64,000 nt of DNA from Warburgia ugandensis (Eukaryota > Streptophyta > Magnoliopsida > Canellales > Canellaceae). Made by a program: the position numbers and the translations under genes. Each line of letters begins with the position of its first letter. The stretch's first letter is position 1. The notes under the pieces are model-generated. The model was not told where the DNA came from. It saw nothing but the letters and a program-made list of their open reading frames with translations, and did not search any database. The stretch covers positions 30,796,684-30,860,683 of the forward strand of contig CP141128.1 of the NCBI GenBank assembly GCA_035236585.1, given 5' to 3'. Shown here piece after piece: positions 22,761-42,159 of this stretch.

Positions 22761-24059
22761 AGGAAATAAAATTTCCTCCTTCCTTTCTTTGAAATTTTGT
22801 TTTTTTTTCAATGGCAGTCTTTCTTGCATGTTCATGCATCTTCTTAAGAGAAAGTCCTTTTCTATGCTCCTAAACTTCATTCTTATTCCTCTTAGGTATT
22901 AGGAAACCATAGCTCTATAAAAGCACTGTGTCGTCCTCATCTAGTCTTCTATAAGGATTCGAGGTCTTCCTCCAATTTTTTGCCCCTCGACAACTTTGGT
23001 CATCTTGTCCAATCAACTATCTTCACCAAAAGCCATGGTAAAAGGCAGTCTTGGTTCATCAATGTCAAACTTATGGTCCTTCAAGCTATCTTCCATAATG
23101 CTCTTGCTAGAATAAACCAACCAGCCATGGAGAATGAGCAATTACATCGTCAAGCCAACATGAGTACAAATCTTGAGGTATTAAGTTCCTCTAGATAGAT
23201 AGAACTCCTTCAATCATATCTTGGGAATACCATGACAAAATAGTCGGCAAAAGAATTGAGAGACATTAAATCCACCATCAAGAAATCACAACAGATGGCT
23301 CTTGTTATCTTGATCTTAAAAGCCTTGAGCTATTTCCTGAGGTAGCCATCCCCAAGGACTTCAATTTCTCCAATAAGATGGTACTAGGTGCCCCAAGTTA
23401 CATGTCACTATATACATCCCTACCTCTCAACACTCAAGTATGTTGGTCCATGGTTGGCTGACTTTTTTCTAAGATCCCTTGCGGTGAAGCCTCGGCATGC
23501 CTTATGGGACTACAAAGAGAAAAGGTCGACACCTAAAAGAAGTTGGTATCTTCTTTTGTGCAAATATTTCACCACCTAACTAACCAAGTAGTCACCATGC
23601 TAGTGGTCCCATCCAAAGAGGAATAGATTGGCCTAATTTTGTGGAACTTGAACCCTGACTATAGGTCCATCCTTTTCTATCATTTGTTATAGACTGGTAG
23701 AGTTTAAGAAGTATGGCAAGAAGACATATAGAAGCATCGTTCATGGGTTTTACACTTCTGACTTGAAGAAGACCGAGTCCAAGTCCAACAAGCCTATCCC
23801 ATCTAGGCAATCCAATCATGTCCAACGAGAGGACTTGCCACTGCATAACCCAAATTTTCACCATTGCCACAACAATTGTTCACCAACTCTCATATCAACC
23901 CCCATGCGTCTTACCCACAACAAAAGTTTCCTCGTAATCCGGTTTCAAATCCCATCCCACAGTTCAGCAGCTCTCATGCAAAGCCAAACGGTGAACCGTT
24001 GGCCTCTCGGCACTCGTCGGACATTCACACACCTTGACATGTCTAATCACATGAAACTA
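22761..24059 (+). mobile_element. Possible decayed gag-like remnant
   Basis: Open stretches in two plus-strand frames (22980-23198, 23388-23579, 23763-24065) with features such as SLYTSLPLNTQVCWSMV and a Ser/Pro/His-rich tail. The layout suggests degraded retroelement coding sequence, but I recognise no motif. Weak call. Confidence 0.3.
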
Positions 24060-24190
24060 GGGTAAATATTTAAATAAATCCAATAATAAAAAAAAGAACA
24101 AATTAATTGTGATTTTAGCCTCCCTAAAAAATTAGAGGCCTAATTCAAGTTAAACGAAACACGTAAATTTCATTACATGCTCCTATTCAC
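24060..24190 (+). repeat. Old direct repeat, right copy (first part)
   Basis: Counterpart of 21400-21600, with AAAAAATTAGAGGCCTAAT at about 24125-24143; continues into the tandem duplication at 24191. Confidence 0.6.
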
Positions 24191-24480
24191 CACTACAATT
24201 AAGATTCCAATTCTAACCTAAGGTAAGATAATAGAACCTTTTTGTACTTCTGGGCAGCCTTAAAAATGACTACAGTCGCCCTTATATATTCCCTACTTCC
24301 TCTATCTGATACATTATTTTCATCCTACGTACTTCTAGTCTCCACTACAACTAAGATCCCAATTCTAACCTAAGGTAAGATAATAAAACCTTTTTGCGCT
24401 TCTGGGCAGCCTTAAAAATGACTACACTCGTCCTTCTATATTCCCTACTTCGTCTATCTCATACATTATTTTCATGCTCT
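24191..24480. repeat. Tandem duplication, 152-bp period
   Basis: CACTACAA-TTAAGATTCCAATTCTAACC at 24191 recurs as CACTACAA-CTAAGATCCCAATTCTAACC at 24343. Both copies carry CTTCTGGGCAGCCTTAAAAA and end with TACATTATTTTCAT. A few substitutions separate the copies. Confidence 0.9.
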
Positions 24481-26411
24481 TGTTCATCGACTAGAATACA
24501 GAAATGTCATCTGCTTGAGTTACTACTGATGATCTAGCATCTACCTTCCTGCATCCGATTTTTTTGATCTGTCACTAAGAAGAGCAAAGGTATGCAACAA
24601 CTGTATTTTCTTCCCTCTATTTTCTACGTAGACACTACAAGTGGTTGTGGTCTTAATTTACTTGGCTTAGTTGCTCTCTCAATTTGCCAGTAGCATCCAA
24701 TACCTCTTTCATTTTTTTTTCCATATTGATCAATTGGGAAAAGTATATCAATTGTTGAAAGTGCCTTTAATTTAGCTAACTCAAGTAGAGATATTTTCTC
24801 TCTGTGCAGAGTTGAATGTTCAAAATCTCAGAAGCCAACTTAATAATTTGGAATGAAAAATTAAGCAACGTGGAAAACTTGGTAAATGAGGCTCATAGGA
24901 GATTAGAAGTCACTAAAGAGGTACAAAGATGGCCGGCAAGAACGGAAAATTCTAAGAAATGGGAAGGAGAATCGAAGAAGCAGCAAACGGAAGTATAAGC
25001 AGAGGACAACTCTCTTACTCGAGAGATTGAGATAGGGATACTGCCGATTTACCCCCCTCGGTAACTCCAGCCAGATTCTAAACTCCGACTGAGAACTCTA
25101 GGGTTTTCTACCTACCCATCTAATTTCTTTTGTATCACTAGCTAAATTGTCGCTTCTATCGAGTTTCTTTCCTAACAATAGCCAAATTGCAATAGCGATG
25201 ACATGGCTTATCAAAGACACCTCAGCCGTCAACTATCCAGTCAATGTTCCACGTAGGAAAGCGGAAACGGTATAGGAGCACCAGCCGGTTGCGATGGTGC
25301 AATCACTTCATTAAATATAAGTTATATTTGTTTTGATTGGGAACCCAGGATATAATTGAAAAAGTTGATAATTAGAGCCTTTTCAGCAAATCTTCCTCTA
25401 TTGACATTCTTTTGAGAAATAATAAAATTACTGAATGCAATTTTGACAATTATTATTAACTCACAATTAAATTATATATTTATTTATAGACTTATATATT
25501 GAAAACAAAATAATATTTGAGAGTAATTAGTAATAACATCCTCGAACGCCTTGCTAGTATATAATGGATTCAAATCTCAAAAAAATAGTTCTTAGGATGC
25601 TAAGATTTGTCGTATCATAATATTGTTTATATGGCATATTCAAAGCCCTGGCAATCAGATGCATGGGTTAGAACCTTTAAGGGGCAGCAATTCCAGCTAC
25701 AATCAGTTTGGCAACAACTATAGTCATTAGTTTGGCATTTAGGTGTCAAAATTCATTGCGGACACAATGCAGACTTTTTAGAAACAAGTTACCTCAAGAG
25801 TTTATCCAGTGGAGAATCTTATAAATCCCCTCAAAGTTAATGCGGAGGGGAATTCAGACAATACAGAAAATATAAAGATATAATTTAATATTACCAACGA
25901 AAAATCACCAATAATAGTAGTATTTTTTGTATAACCATAAAAAAAATCAACCAATAAAGTATGTTCCTTGCGTTGGCAAAATGCGGCTGAAACCAAGAGG
26001 CAAAACCACATCAACTCAGCTGAGTTCCGAGTCACCACATCTCATTATGATACTATGATTCAGATTTCTTAAGCCATCACATAACGCATGGACCCTCCAA
26101 TATAGGAAAGTAGACAGGTACGCACAACACGCAAACGATGAATTAAGCAACTGAAGGTAAGGGAGAAACAAACAGAGATTTGAATTATTGAGAATCGAGT
26201 AACAAGCAGACAGACTGGAAGTATTGAATCGGAATTGAAGCACTTCTAGGTTCAATACATGAGGAACCGTTTGCTTCACATTTACAGTGCCACACATAGT
26301 AAGTTACCTTCAGTGACTAGGCCATTGAAGTCCCAGGGACCAAGTCCAGTGGGGGGGACATGGGTCTTCACAACCCACAGCTCTTAGGACCGAAGGGTTG
26401 GCTTTTGAATT
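24481..26411. other. Gene-flanking sequence; includes the 3' UTR of the helicase gene
   Basis: Downstream of the minus-strand helicase stop. No clear minus-strand polyadenylation signal close to the stop, so the transcript end is not placed. A 60-residue plus-strand open stretch at 24816-24998 (Lys/Glu-rich) follows a TGTGCAG acceptor-like site, but I could not build a gene. The rest is AT-rich and featureless. Confidence 0.4.
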
Positions 26412-32146
<5,735 letters not shown>

Positions 32147-32500
32147 TCCACAAACCAAGAAACCCCAGAAAAAATTTCCACAAAAACCTACAAATTTCAA
32201 AATAAATGCCGTAAAAGGATAAAAAAAATCGAGCGATTTTCGGCTTGATGCGACAGAATCGAGAGCTCTGATGATTCAGCGATTTGGGTATGAAACTGGA
32301 AATAAAAACCAAGATGCTGGATTTCTGCGGCTAGGTATTTCTAAGTAGCTGGACACCCCGAAAAGTGCCTAGGGTTTGTAATAAATAGGTGAGTGAAGGA
32401 AGGAAAGAAAGTACCCTTCATGTTATATGAATTTACTGAAGAAACCTCGAGAAAGTAGCAGCTAATAAGACCGTACGGGCCTTTTCTTTCGGTGACGATT
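32147..32500 (-). promoter_or_regulatory. 5' leader and promoter region of the helicase gene, with telo-box
   Basis: On the minus strand, AAACCCTA (complement of TAGGGTTT at 32370-32377) sits about 225 bases before the start codon, next to a TATTTATTA box at about 32379-32387. Telo-boxes near the transcript start are common in plant genes for ribosome biogenesis and translation, in keeping with a PRP43-type helicase. The transcript start itself is inferred. Confidence 0.55.
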
Positions 32501-33758
32501 GATAAAGTACGAAATTTCTGAATCTACACTAAACTTAAGAGCGTCATGTATAGTTTCATCCTATTTGTGTACTGAGAGGACGAAGATGTATTCCCAAATC
32601 CGGAGTGTACCACGGTAGGAACGTAGGGTGAGACTCATGGTTTCATGGTCTTCTCTTTCTCACTCGTTTTCAAAATTTTTTTTTGGGGGGTGTTTTATCT
32701 ATCTTACCCTCATAGTCTTCTCTTTCTAACCCTTTTTCTTCTTTTTGCTTTTTGTATGTTTTATATATCATGACGTAAGTGATAGTTTTATATTGCCAAT
32801 ATAACTAAAGCTAACTTATTAGTTCGGAAAGTAGACATGAAGAATTGTATTAGTGATGCAGTAGTTATATAATATAAATATGATCACAAGTACATCAATT
32901 GTAAGTGGTTAATAAGTATTCTAGCCGTGTTTTTTCTCCTAAATGATGAAGGTAATTTATGAATCTAAAATAGACCAGAGGATCTACATGAAGCCATAAA
33001 TATATGAGAATACAACTAAAGAAAAATGTATCAAATCATTACATCTAGTAAATATGTATTGCTAATTGAATGTTATCTTTAAAAAGATTATCATATCTTA
33101 TAGTTTAATTGAATTCAGATTGTTCTAGACCTATTCGTATGATACAATCATCATTTAAATCTCTTTTATGTTGCATGTGTTTCTATTCAAAACCGAATAA
33201 ACATACCAATCTTAATAATTATATGCAAAGGTAAAGTGTTTCAAAACTTCAAATAGAACCAAGAAAGAAAAAGAGAAGAAATAAAGAGCTTTCACAAGTT
33301 ATTTGATAAGGAAAAGAAAAGGAAAAAAGGGAAGGCTCTCAATTATTTACATTCTTTGAAGCGTAAATTAAAAAATAATTAATGACACAATAATATTTAA
33401 AATGCAGATTATTAAGGAGCTTTATAACAAAAAGTATAATCTTTTCTAAGCTAAAGGTAAACATCCATGATCTTAGTCACACAATACAATCCAACAAAGG
33501 AAGCCAACCCTCCAACAAATCCATACATGCATAGGTTCATTGGAATTTGCTGTTTATTAGTTGAAAATTATGGTCAATGTATGAAAGCAAGTACGAAATG
33601 TGCTCTTTTGTACAATCTAAAAAGGAGAAAATGAAATATAGGCAACAAAGAGACGTGCAAAAAATTAATCACTAAAACCCAAACTAGTAGAAGAACTAGT
33701 ACAATCAAAATTTTTATACTTAATAAGAAAGTAGGATTGTAGCTAGAGTGAGGGGAAT
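32501..33758. other. AT-rich intergenic spacer
   Basis: No gene or repeat recognised apart from a T run then G run at about 32673-32690 and purine-rich stretches at about 33300-33340. Confidence 0.5.
33754..33758. repeat. Target-site duplication, left (solo LTR)
   Basis: GGAAT; partner AGAAT at 37965-37969. Confidence 0.6.
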
Positions 33759-36700
33759 TGTAACAACCCTTAATTTTGAGTCATTTTCTATATATGTATG
33801 TTATTTTTCTAATTGCAATGAAAATTATGAATTTTATTTCATGAACATTGAAGTTCAAGTATGTGACCCTTTTGAAAACTCAAAATTTAGACTTAAAAAT
33901 ATCAAAAATGGAATGGACACATCAAGATGATTTCGAAGACACTAATTTTGGGAGAAATGGACATCTGAGTGAAAAATATTAAGATTTTATTAATTTGGGA
34001 CTCAAAATTGATATTGGCACCCCTAATTGTTTGATGGGTGACACAACAATTGAGTTGCCATATGTTGCATGGCTATCCTTGTGATTGGTATAACTTGAGA
34101 TAGAAAAGAAGAGGGGAGTTGTTGAAAGAAAAATCCACAACCCAAAACCCCATTTCCCTCCCTTCACCTTTACCAGTGTCTATAGAAATCCTAACACCAG
34201 CACCTACCAGTGTCCTCCGGCACTTGTCTCACCTGATGACCCACAAGTTCCCATTTTCTCCCCCTCCTCCAATCATCCTTCATAGCAGTGCAAAACTCCC
34301 TTGTTGAGTTTTTTCTTTGGCAACTTTAAAACCCCCATGCCAGTGCACATTCCCTTGTCTCTCACATTTGGTCTTGCCCTTAGTTGGTGATCGAACGAAT
34401 GCCGAACTACTAGCTTCACTCACCTCTCTCACACTCTCTCCTCCCTCTTATATCCCTTCTCTTTGGCGCAATTTCATCCCTGTGCAACCGGCTGGTTTCT
34501 TCTCCTGCTTAAAACGCGTTGGATTTCTCTCTTCCTTCCCCCTATTTTCTTTGCCCTTGATGTAGAAGGCCGACTCACCTCCTAAGCAAGCTGGCGTGCT
34601 AGAACCTCCTTCCCCCTCTCTTGCTCTGGATAAGCTACAAACAATGGTTGAGCCACAACTGCTAGCCACCGTCGGCCCTTCTTTCTCCTAGCCCTTCCTC
34701 CTTCTCTAGCATAGCCTCACTCCCCCAGCTGGCTAACGTGCCAGAGCCACCATCAGCCACCATAATCTCCTCCTCCCATTGTGATTCTCTCTCTCCCTCT
34801 ACTGAGTTGGCATGGGTGGGCCCCACTAGTAGCACCCACCCTTAGCCTTAGACCTTGACCTCTTCTACTGCTCAATCTATGAGGGATTTCACACATTCGA
34901 GATAATCATCATGATTCTTGTAGTGCAAGGAATAGGACTCATCTTTTCATTAGTTGATCAAGGAAGATCCAACTATTGATTATGATCACACCCTTGATCA
35001 AACATCAAATCTATGGCTGATCCAATTACCCATCACGATCTAAATGTCCATTGTAATCCTTATGATCCATAGATTAAGGTTCATATTAGAGATATTCAAT
35101 CCGAGAGCATTTTTGAGGCAATCTAATTGATCTTGATCAATGACTGAGATATATTTAGATATACAGGTATGAAATTGGATCTAAATCGACAATCCATACT
35201 ATTTAGTTGACTTCTTAAAATGATCTAAACATATTTACTATGTATTCTTTAATTTGGGATGATCAGGTGGAGTATTATGGCAAATCATTATAGATAGTCT
35301 AGATCGAGCACCTTCGAGACTATCGGTTGATGATTTGGCAATATAGACAGTTGGATGCCCTTCAGATTGACCTACGCAAGGGAGGATCATCATCTTGATT
35401 ACTTAATTTCCTTGATTTTCTGGTGATTAGCTAAAGTTGAGTATGATTTATATATAAACATACCTGATTAGTTGGTTAAATGAGCAATCACCTAGAATTA
35501 AACTATTATGACTGTGATAATTCTAGAATACATTATAATATGATTAAGAAATGAATCTAATAGTTATTAATAGGCTTAGTTTGGTGTGAAATGAATTTTT
35601 AACCACCCAGGGCAAGCCCCAGTTTGAGATACTACACTTGAGAACTGTAGGATCGTGTTGAAACACAATAAAATTGAGAACTAAAAATATAATCTTTACT
35701 TTACAACTAAGAATTCAACTTAGATGAATCACTTGGATTCTAAATTAGGTCTTGATGTGAAGTGTATCCAGGTAATGAGATTGATGTGGACAGATCCTAA
35801 AGTGCAGTCGAATGGCAACTTGTGAGGTACAGACGAGTAGTTCTTCATTTGAGGTAGGTGATGATAATTAATAATCGGCATGTTTTTGTTTAAAATTATA
35901 AATATTTATTGCATCAGTTTAGTATTTATAAATGAATGCTATGTTTGTATTATTATACCTTGATTCCTATTGAGATAGTGAGTAATGCACAAACCTATGA
36001 TTTCATTGATTTTTATTTTTCCATAGATGAATGATTTGACTTTGATTCAATCATATTTTATAAGTGATAATGTTGTTCTTCCATGATCTGTGAAGTCATT
36101 AAATGGTAATTATGTTTACTATTATGTATTGATGCATGTGGACGCCCTATTTCTATCGTTTATTTTTTCTTAGACTTGGTAGCTAGTCCTTGAGAAGCTA
36201 ACCCATGGATGAGGGGCAATGCCTTGAGATGTCGAGCCACGAGTGCTCCTAGTTTTCATTATTTCACCAAAGAATTTTATATTCATTTTATAGACCATGA
36301 GATGTCCTATGGTTTTCGTGATTTTTGTGAATTTTCCACGAGTGTTTCCAACTCGTGAATGCTATGCTATGAGGGATATAGGGTTGGCCACCTGCCCTCT
36401 AACTTTGTGAGATGGTAGACACCTGCTATATAGATGAGTAAACTTCATAGGGAATGGTGTCATGGGTAATCCACACTATGAGTCCAATCCCCCCCATGTG
36501 CGAGAGAGACTTAGTCTCTCACTTTGGTGTTAATAGGGAGCGGTAGTTGGTACACTTGGGAGTTGGTTTCTACTACAACATAACACCCATATGGTTGTTC
36601 TGTGTTTTCATGGAGCATTATGAGCACACTGGGATTGATATATCCTTATGTACTCATAGTGTGATGACTCGTGGAGTAGTGGTATGAGTACTCATGACTA

Positions 36701-37964
36701 GAGATTCGAGTGTGTGGGACACTTTTCAGAGTTGTGTGTGAGGGTGCCCTTGTTGATGATGTTCATATTCATTGAGATATTCCTTATGCTTTTAACACCC
36801 TGTATTGATGTGATTTTTTATACTCTTGGGACCCATATGTGAGGGTGCCCATGTTGATGATGTGCATATTCATTGATATGTTCTTTGAGCTTTTGTGCTC
36901 TACTTCATGTGGTTTTGGCATATTTATGAGCCTTAGAAGCTTAGTTGACCTGACATGTTTTCAAACATGTAGCTAGTGTGAGTTGCATTAATTTGAGATT
37001 GGCATTTTGTTGAGCCTAAGAAGTTTTGTATACTCAAAATATTTTTGCAGACACACAACTAGCGTGGATGCATTGCCCTATTTTTAGCAGTTTTATGAGC
37101 TTTGATGCTTTAGCTATCGCACATCTATTTTGTTGATTTTGCATGCTATTGATGATCTACTTTATCATTATTACTCTTATGATTGAAATTATATTATAGT
37201 TATTTTTCATGAAAAAGTAGACATTGCATGCCCTAAAATTTGACAATTCAACTATTCATTATATATTATGTGCATAAAATTGTTATTATTGTCGTCACCT
37301 ACACAAGCATAGCTTATTAAGGCATAAAGATGTTTTGCAATGCCTTAGATACAGAAAGAGACAGTAGGTAAGGCGAGCAGATAGAGAGCAAGTGAAGGCC
37401 TTGGCGCATTTAGTGGTGTACAAAGGAGATTTCAATGATGTATGTCGTTTATTAAAACTCTGCCTTTGGATATTGTTTATGGACAATATAGTACATGTTT
37501 TATACTTTTACAACTTGGACGTATGGATATGTTTGTGTTGGATGTGATGGTTGTGTATGAACAACCCTGTGCTTTATCATTATTTTTGGATTTGTATTTC
37601 ATCAATGATGTATATGCTTTTGTCAAAACCTCTAACTGATCAACCAGATGGGTTGGAGATCGAGTCTCCTAGTTATGTATTTTTGCGTTATTGTGTTTAT
37701 CAGGTACTTGTTGCATCGCATGCATCAAATGTGTTGGTCCAAAATACAGAGGAGACTCCGCCGGATTTTTGATAGAAATGGAAAGATCATTTCACCATTA
37801 AATCCATGGTTTTGTAGGTTGTATGACTACCGAGGTTTTGAAATGAGCATTTTCATTTGAAGTGTTTATCTTATGTCAATTTTAAAAAATGAAAATTTTA
37901 ATTAGGGATTCTAGCTTTTGAAAAGTATTGGGTTTATATGATGTGTAAAACCTACGGTGTCACA
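33759..37964 (+). mobile_element. Solo LTR, 4.2 kb, Del/Tekay-like family
   Basis: Starts TGTAACAACCCTTAATTTTG at 33759 and ends CGGTGTCACA at 37964, in line with the family termini. Flanked by GGAAT (33754-33758) and AGAAT (37965-37969), a 5-bp target-site duplication with one difference. The family core appears at about 36358-36400 (TGCTATGCTATGAGGGATAT, then GGTTGGCCACCTGCCC). No gag-pol sequence between the ends, so this is a recombined solo LTR rather than a whole element. Short ORFs at 34119-34565 and 37442-37860 are chance. Fossil. Confidence 0.8.
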
Positions 37965-37969
37965 AGAAT
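37965..37969. repeat. Target-site duplication, right (solo LTR)
   Basis: AGAAT; partner GGAAT at 33754-33758, one mismatch. Confidence 0.6.
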
Positions 37970-38349
37970 GAAATCAATCATTATATTACTTCATATTTGA
38001 CAAGTAGAAAGTGACCATGATGTTCCGAGAAATATAAAACCTCAAAAGAATCAAAAGAATTTGAATATAAGAAACATAAATGAGACCAAATGCAAAATAA
38101 TTAAGAACAAGGACAAAAACTATCATCTTCATAAAAATATATTGCTTAATAGGAAAAGAAGTTGATTCTTCAGAAACCCTTTCCATAAGGTCATTATTCT
38201 CTTTCTTCTTTACTTCACCTCACATCAAACTCTAGGAAATTTTTATTTAAAAAGGAAGCTCTTATATTCAACAACTTGTGTGAGCTATCTTTCCTTGAAA
38301 ACTAGAGAAGAATATCTAAGTGATTATCAAGCAAAAAGAATTAAAGGTC

Positions 38350-39780
38350 TGTAATACCCTAAAATTTTAATTTCATAATTTTTTCATTATAAATGTGGCT
38401 ATGTGAAATTAAGTTGTTTGGATGATGAAATAAATAAAACATGTGAATGATAAGTCAAATATGCCACTTGGGTCAAATTTGGATAAGGATAAAAAAATTC
38501 CCCACTTTAGGGATACCAAGTGCAGCCTTGTAGCCAAGTTATAAAGGGGATGCACCTTATTTTTTTGGCCTTTACCCCAAGGAAAGCATTTACTAAGTTT
38601 AGATATTAGCTGTATTAAATTTGATTAAGATTTGCTAACATATACATTTTTAAATTATAATAGCTTATGAAATTAGAAACTTCCCCAAAATATAACCTTA
38701 AGGGACTTTTGTGTTAATGCTCAATATCATATTCAAAAACCGTAAGTTTTATGTTGTTTTAGTTCATTAGATTGATCATTCTTACCCTCATATGAGATAA
38801 TTGTACTAAAATTATAATTTGGTGTATTTTTTAGGGTAAGATCACCAGTAGAAGGTAAATGTGTTTAAAACTATTAGTAAATAATACTAATTAGAATTTT
38901 ATGTGTTTTGTAGGTTGTATGTTAAGATTGAAGTGGAGAGATCAAGCCAATCAATATTTTATCTTGTCAATCAAGCTTAAATATAAATGGATAGCTCAAA
39001 TTGATCTAATTTTGATGAACTAGATCAATTGAAGAGGTAGAAGCCTAAGTCTTTGAGGATCATTCTATGTATTTTACCACCAAGCTCAGATTGGCCTAGA
39101 TCACTCACATTATGGTGTGAAAGTGGAAGATCATACTGTAACATAGGCATTTTTGTAATTATCACAAATAATAAATATCAATAAAAAGGGGTAGTTTTTC
39201 ATTTTATCTAATTTTTATTTTGAATTTATATCCAATTCTCCTTGAACTTTAAAGGAGCAAAGTTATTAATAAAGGATTAGGGGAAGAGAGATGACACAAT
39301 CTAAAAGATATGAGGATAGTGGAAGTGTTTAAGTAGCCTAGGATGTAAGTGATAGATGATGGAAATACTAGGTGGAATGAATTGAAGATTTAGGTTATAA
39401 AGGAAATAGTATAGTGTACAATAGTGTCCTAGGATAATGATGCCACAATTATGTAAAAACTATGAATAAACATATGTTCCTAAGGGTTACATAGACAAAT
39501 TAATGGATGAATTTGAGACATTAAAGTGCTATGCTAGTACAAATAAGTAAGTATGGAAGGGCATAATGGGTAGATCACCCAAGGAATCTCCCATGCCATC
39601 ATTACCTATATGGAAGTAACCAAAAGTTGGGCTGACCTTACATGCAAGACTAGCCATAGTGTCCAAAGGGAGTATGGAGGGAAAGACTAGTGTCCCTCCA
39701 TGCATGTGAAGTGTATAAGAGAGTAGGAAGGCCATGGAACCTCCCTTCCTAACCCCTCACCCCACCATACACACAAATGT
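38350..39780 (+). mobile_element. LTR fragment of the same long-LTR family, right end unclear
   Basis: Begins TGTAATACCCTAAAATTTTA at 38350, a family-like 5' terminus, 380 bases after the solo LTR. I could not find a convincing 3' terminus; a possible one is AATTATCACA near 39167. No coding sequence. The end given is only where the next repeat starts. Confidence 0.45.
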
Positions 39781-39790
39781 CACCTTGTCC

Positions 39791-39792
<2 letters not shown>

Positions 39793-39853
<61 letters not shown>
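39793..39853. repeat. (GA)n microsatellite, about 61 bp
   Basis: Perfect alternating GA run; the longest simple repeat in the window. It produces a Leu/Ser-repeat ORF on the other strand that is not a gene. Confidence 0.95.
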
Positions 39854-39856
<3 letters not shown>

Positions 39857-39900
39857 CCAAACATTGTGAAGCAAAGATAAACATGGTGTGAGAGCTATGA

Positions 39901-42000
39901 TGTCTTTTAAATAATAGTACAAGCGCACAACTCTATTGGAGCATAGAATCGACAAATATGGGTCGATCTCATGAAGATTCTTTGATAAATGAAGTTAATT
40001 AGAATTTAAATCATCTTACTTTAACCTAGCCACATCATTCAAGAGAATGACAATTTCTAACTATATTAAATTAGAAAGCCATTAATTAAAGAAATTAAGA
40101 AACTATCTAAGTAAGCAAGGAACTAAACTAGGAAACTTTCTAAAACTACAACTAACTAGAAAACAAAACCATCTAAAACTATAATTAACTAAGAATTACA
40201 AAAACTATCTAAACCTATATTAACTAGAAAAGGAAAGTAAGGAACAAATTAACTAAGAAAAGGAAAAAGGACTATTTCATTAATGGAAAAATTACAAGGA
40301 ATTGTTACATAAGCAAGGGAAAGAAAGCATGTAAATAAAAGCAAGTAAATGTCCTTAAAGTTTGGACTTGAATTTTGTTGTAGGGCCCACATATTGTATC
40401 ACTAATAGGAGATTGTACACTTCGCTTCAACTCAAAATACATTAAATTACCAACAAGCTATTCTCATCTACTTAACCCAAAATGCCACAAATCATCAAAT
40501 CCCATCCAATGATCCTTAGGAATAAAGGATTAGTACAACCAAGGAAAGGGTTCCCTAAGCTAGAAACTCTTAAAAGAAAGAGGGCAACTCCAAAGAGTTT
40601 AGATGAAGAGGGGATTAGAGGTCATTCATATTTAAGGAAGTTGAACCATAGAGAAGGCTTCCTTTTTCTAACATTAAATAGAAAAAAATAAAACAAATTG
40701 GAGATAGTGGCTCTTGTTTTAGGACTCACCCATTCCTAGTCTTAGGAGATGAAGCAATAAGTAGGTTCTACGCTTCAACATGAAGGCCTTTAGCTAGGAA
40801 CCTAGGTGGCTTATGGATGGATTTGCATATTTTTCTCAACCGTAATTAAGAAATTAGAAAGTTTCCTTATTTATAAGAATCCCTTCCTTTTCCTTAGTCC
40901 AACTCCATAGAAAAGAAATTAGAAAGAAGAGGAAGAATGATGCATGAATGCTGACTAACATGGATAATGCATGAACATAAAATTAGAAAGTGGGTGTGTG
41001 AACCATGGAAATAGAAAGTGGAAAGATAAGAAAACATGGAAAGTGTGTGTGAATGAAGGAAATTGAGAATGAAATAGGAAATAATATGAGATGTAAGCAA
41101 ATCTAGCCTGGAAGGATCCATGCTTGCAATTTAGAAAATAGATAGTGCATGCACGCGCGCGTGTGTTTTACTAAATGGAATGCTTACACTACATGCAACA
41201 TGATGCTTAATTCTATAATGATATGCATGACTTTTTAAGCTAAGAATTCTTTCTAAATCTAATGGACTACTATGCATGAAGTTTATAAACTTTTCCTAAA
41301 AAATAAGCAATAAAAATAGGAAGTCAAACATGGGTTTCCAAATTAGGAAAGTGCTAGATCTAAGAAATTACAATGCAAATACTTTCTAAAGTGGATCTAA
41401 ACTAATCCTAAACATTCCTAATGTATATGGAAAGCAAATTAACAATTTTTTAAAACTAAAAGTAAGGGATCTAAGCTTTAAGCATGAACTCTAACATTAG
41501 AAACTACCCACTTCTAAATAAAAAAGTGCTTAAAAATACGAAAACTAAACATGTTAAATAGGAAACTATACAACAAAATAAATATACAAAGTAAACCTAA
41601 CCTAAGGAAACAAAATTATCATGAAAATCTACCATAAATGCAACCTAAACATGCTAATAAAGATGTCATGCAGGTGATCATGAAAAAAGATGCATCCACT
41701 AAAAATTAGTAGGATACCTTGAAAACCTTGTGCTTGTATGTTTGTAAACCCTAATGGAATGGAAGGGAGATGTGGTATGCATCTATACTACTCTATGATG
41801 AAAGGAATTACAATGGCAAAAATAAACTACAAAGCAAGTAAAGATGACAAATTGCCATGCAAACCTAAGGAAATACTACAATTAATTCATGTGTGCAAAT
41901 CTAAGTAACATGAAGGATGATGCATGCAACTACATTATCAATCTAAATAAGCAAAACCTAGACACATGCATGGTTGAAGAAGGTGAATGGAAAAGATAGA
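39901..42000 (+). mobile_element. Probable 5' LTR of an Athila/Tat-like Ty3/gypsy element
   Basis: TGTCTTTTAAATAATAGTAC then AAGCGCACAACTCTATTGGA then GGGTCGATCTCATGAAGA at 39901-39980 matches, in order, 45210-45280 (TGTCTTAATAATTACC, AAGTGCACGGCTCTATTGGA, GGGTCAATCCCATGAGGA). Similarity continues loosely to about 40480 versus 45800. Such GCGCAC...TATTGGAG...GATCCCA-GAGGA motifs are a known sign of Athila/Tat LTR ends. The copies are well diverged, so the element is old; the inner LTR boundary is not resolved. Confidence 0.55.
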
Positions 42001-42159
42001 AAAGATTCAAGGATCTTTTATGTCCATAGCATGGATGCGAACCTTAGTGCATTATTATCTTCTTTTATGTAGGACTCATTTTTCCAGTTTGTAGAAATTA
42101 TGTGCAGTGATAACTTTTTGAACAAACAACTAGAGGAGGTATAAGAGACCTTAGAATGG

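Noticed and set aside
22481-22839. ORFs with RERERE or SLSLSL runs
   Set aside because: Products of the (GA)n tract and the 35-bp array.
24816-24998. Possible exon after a TGTGCAG acceptor
   Set aside because: No upstream exon, no recognisable protein, and no donor that gives a continuing frame.
34119-34669. Overlapping Pro/Ser-rich ORFs inside the solo LTR
   Set aside because: Pyrimidine-rich leader of the LTR; no start context, domain or conservation in sister LTRs.
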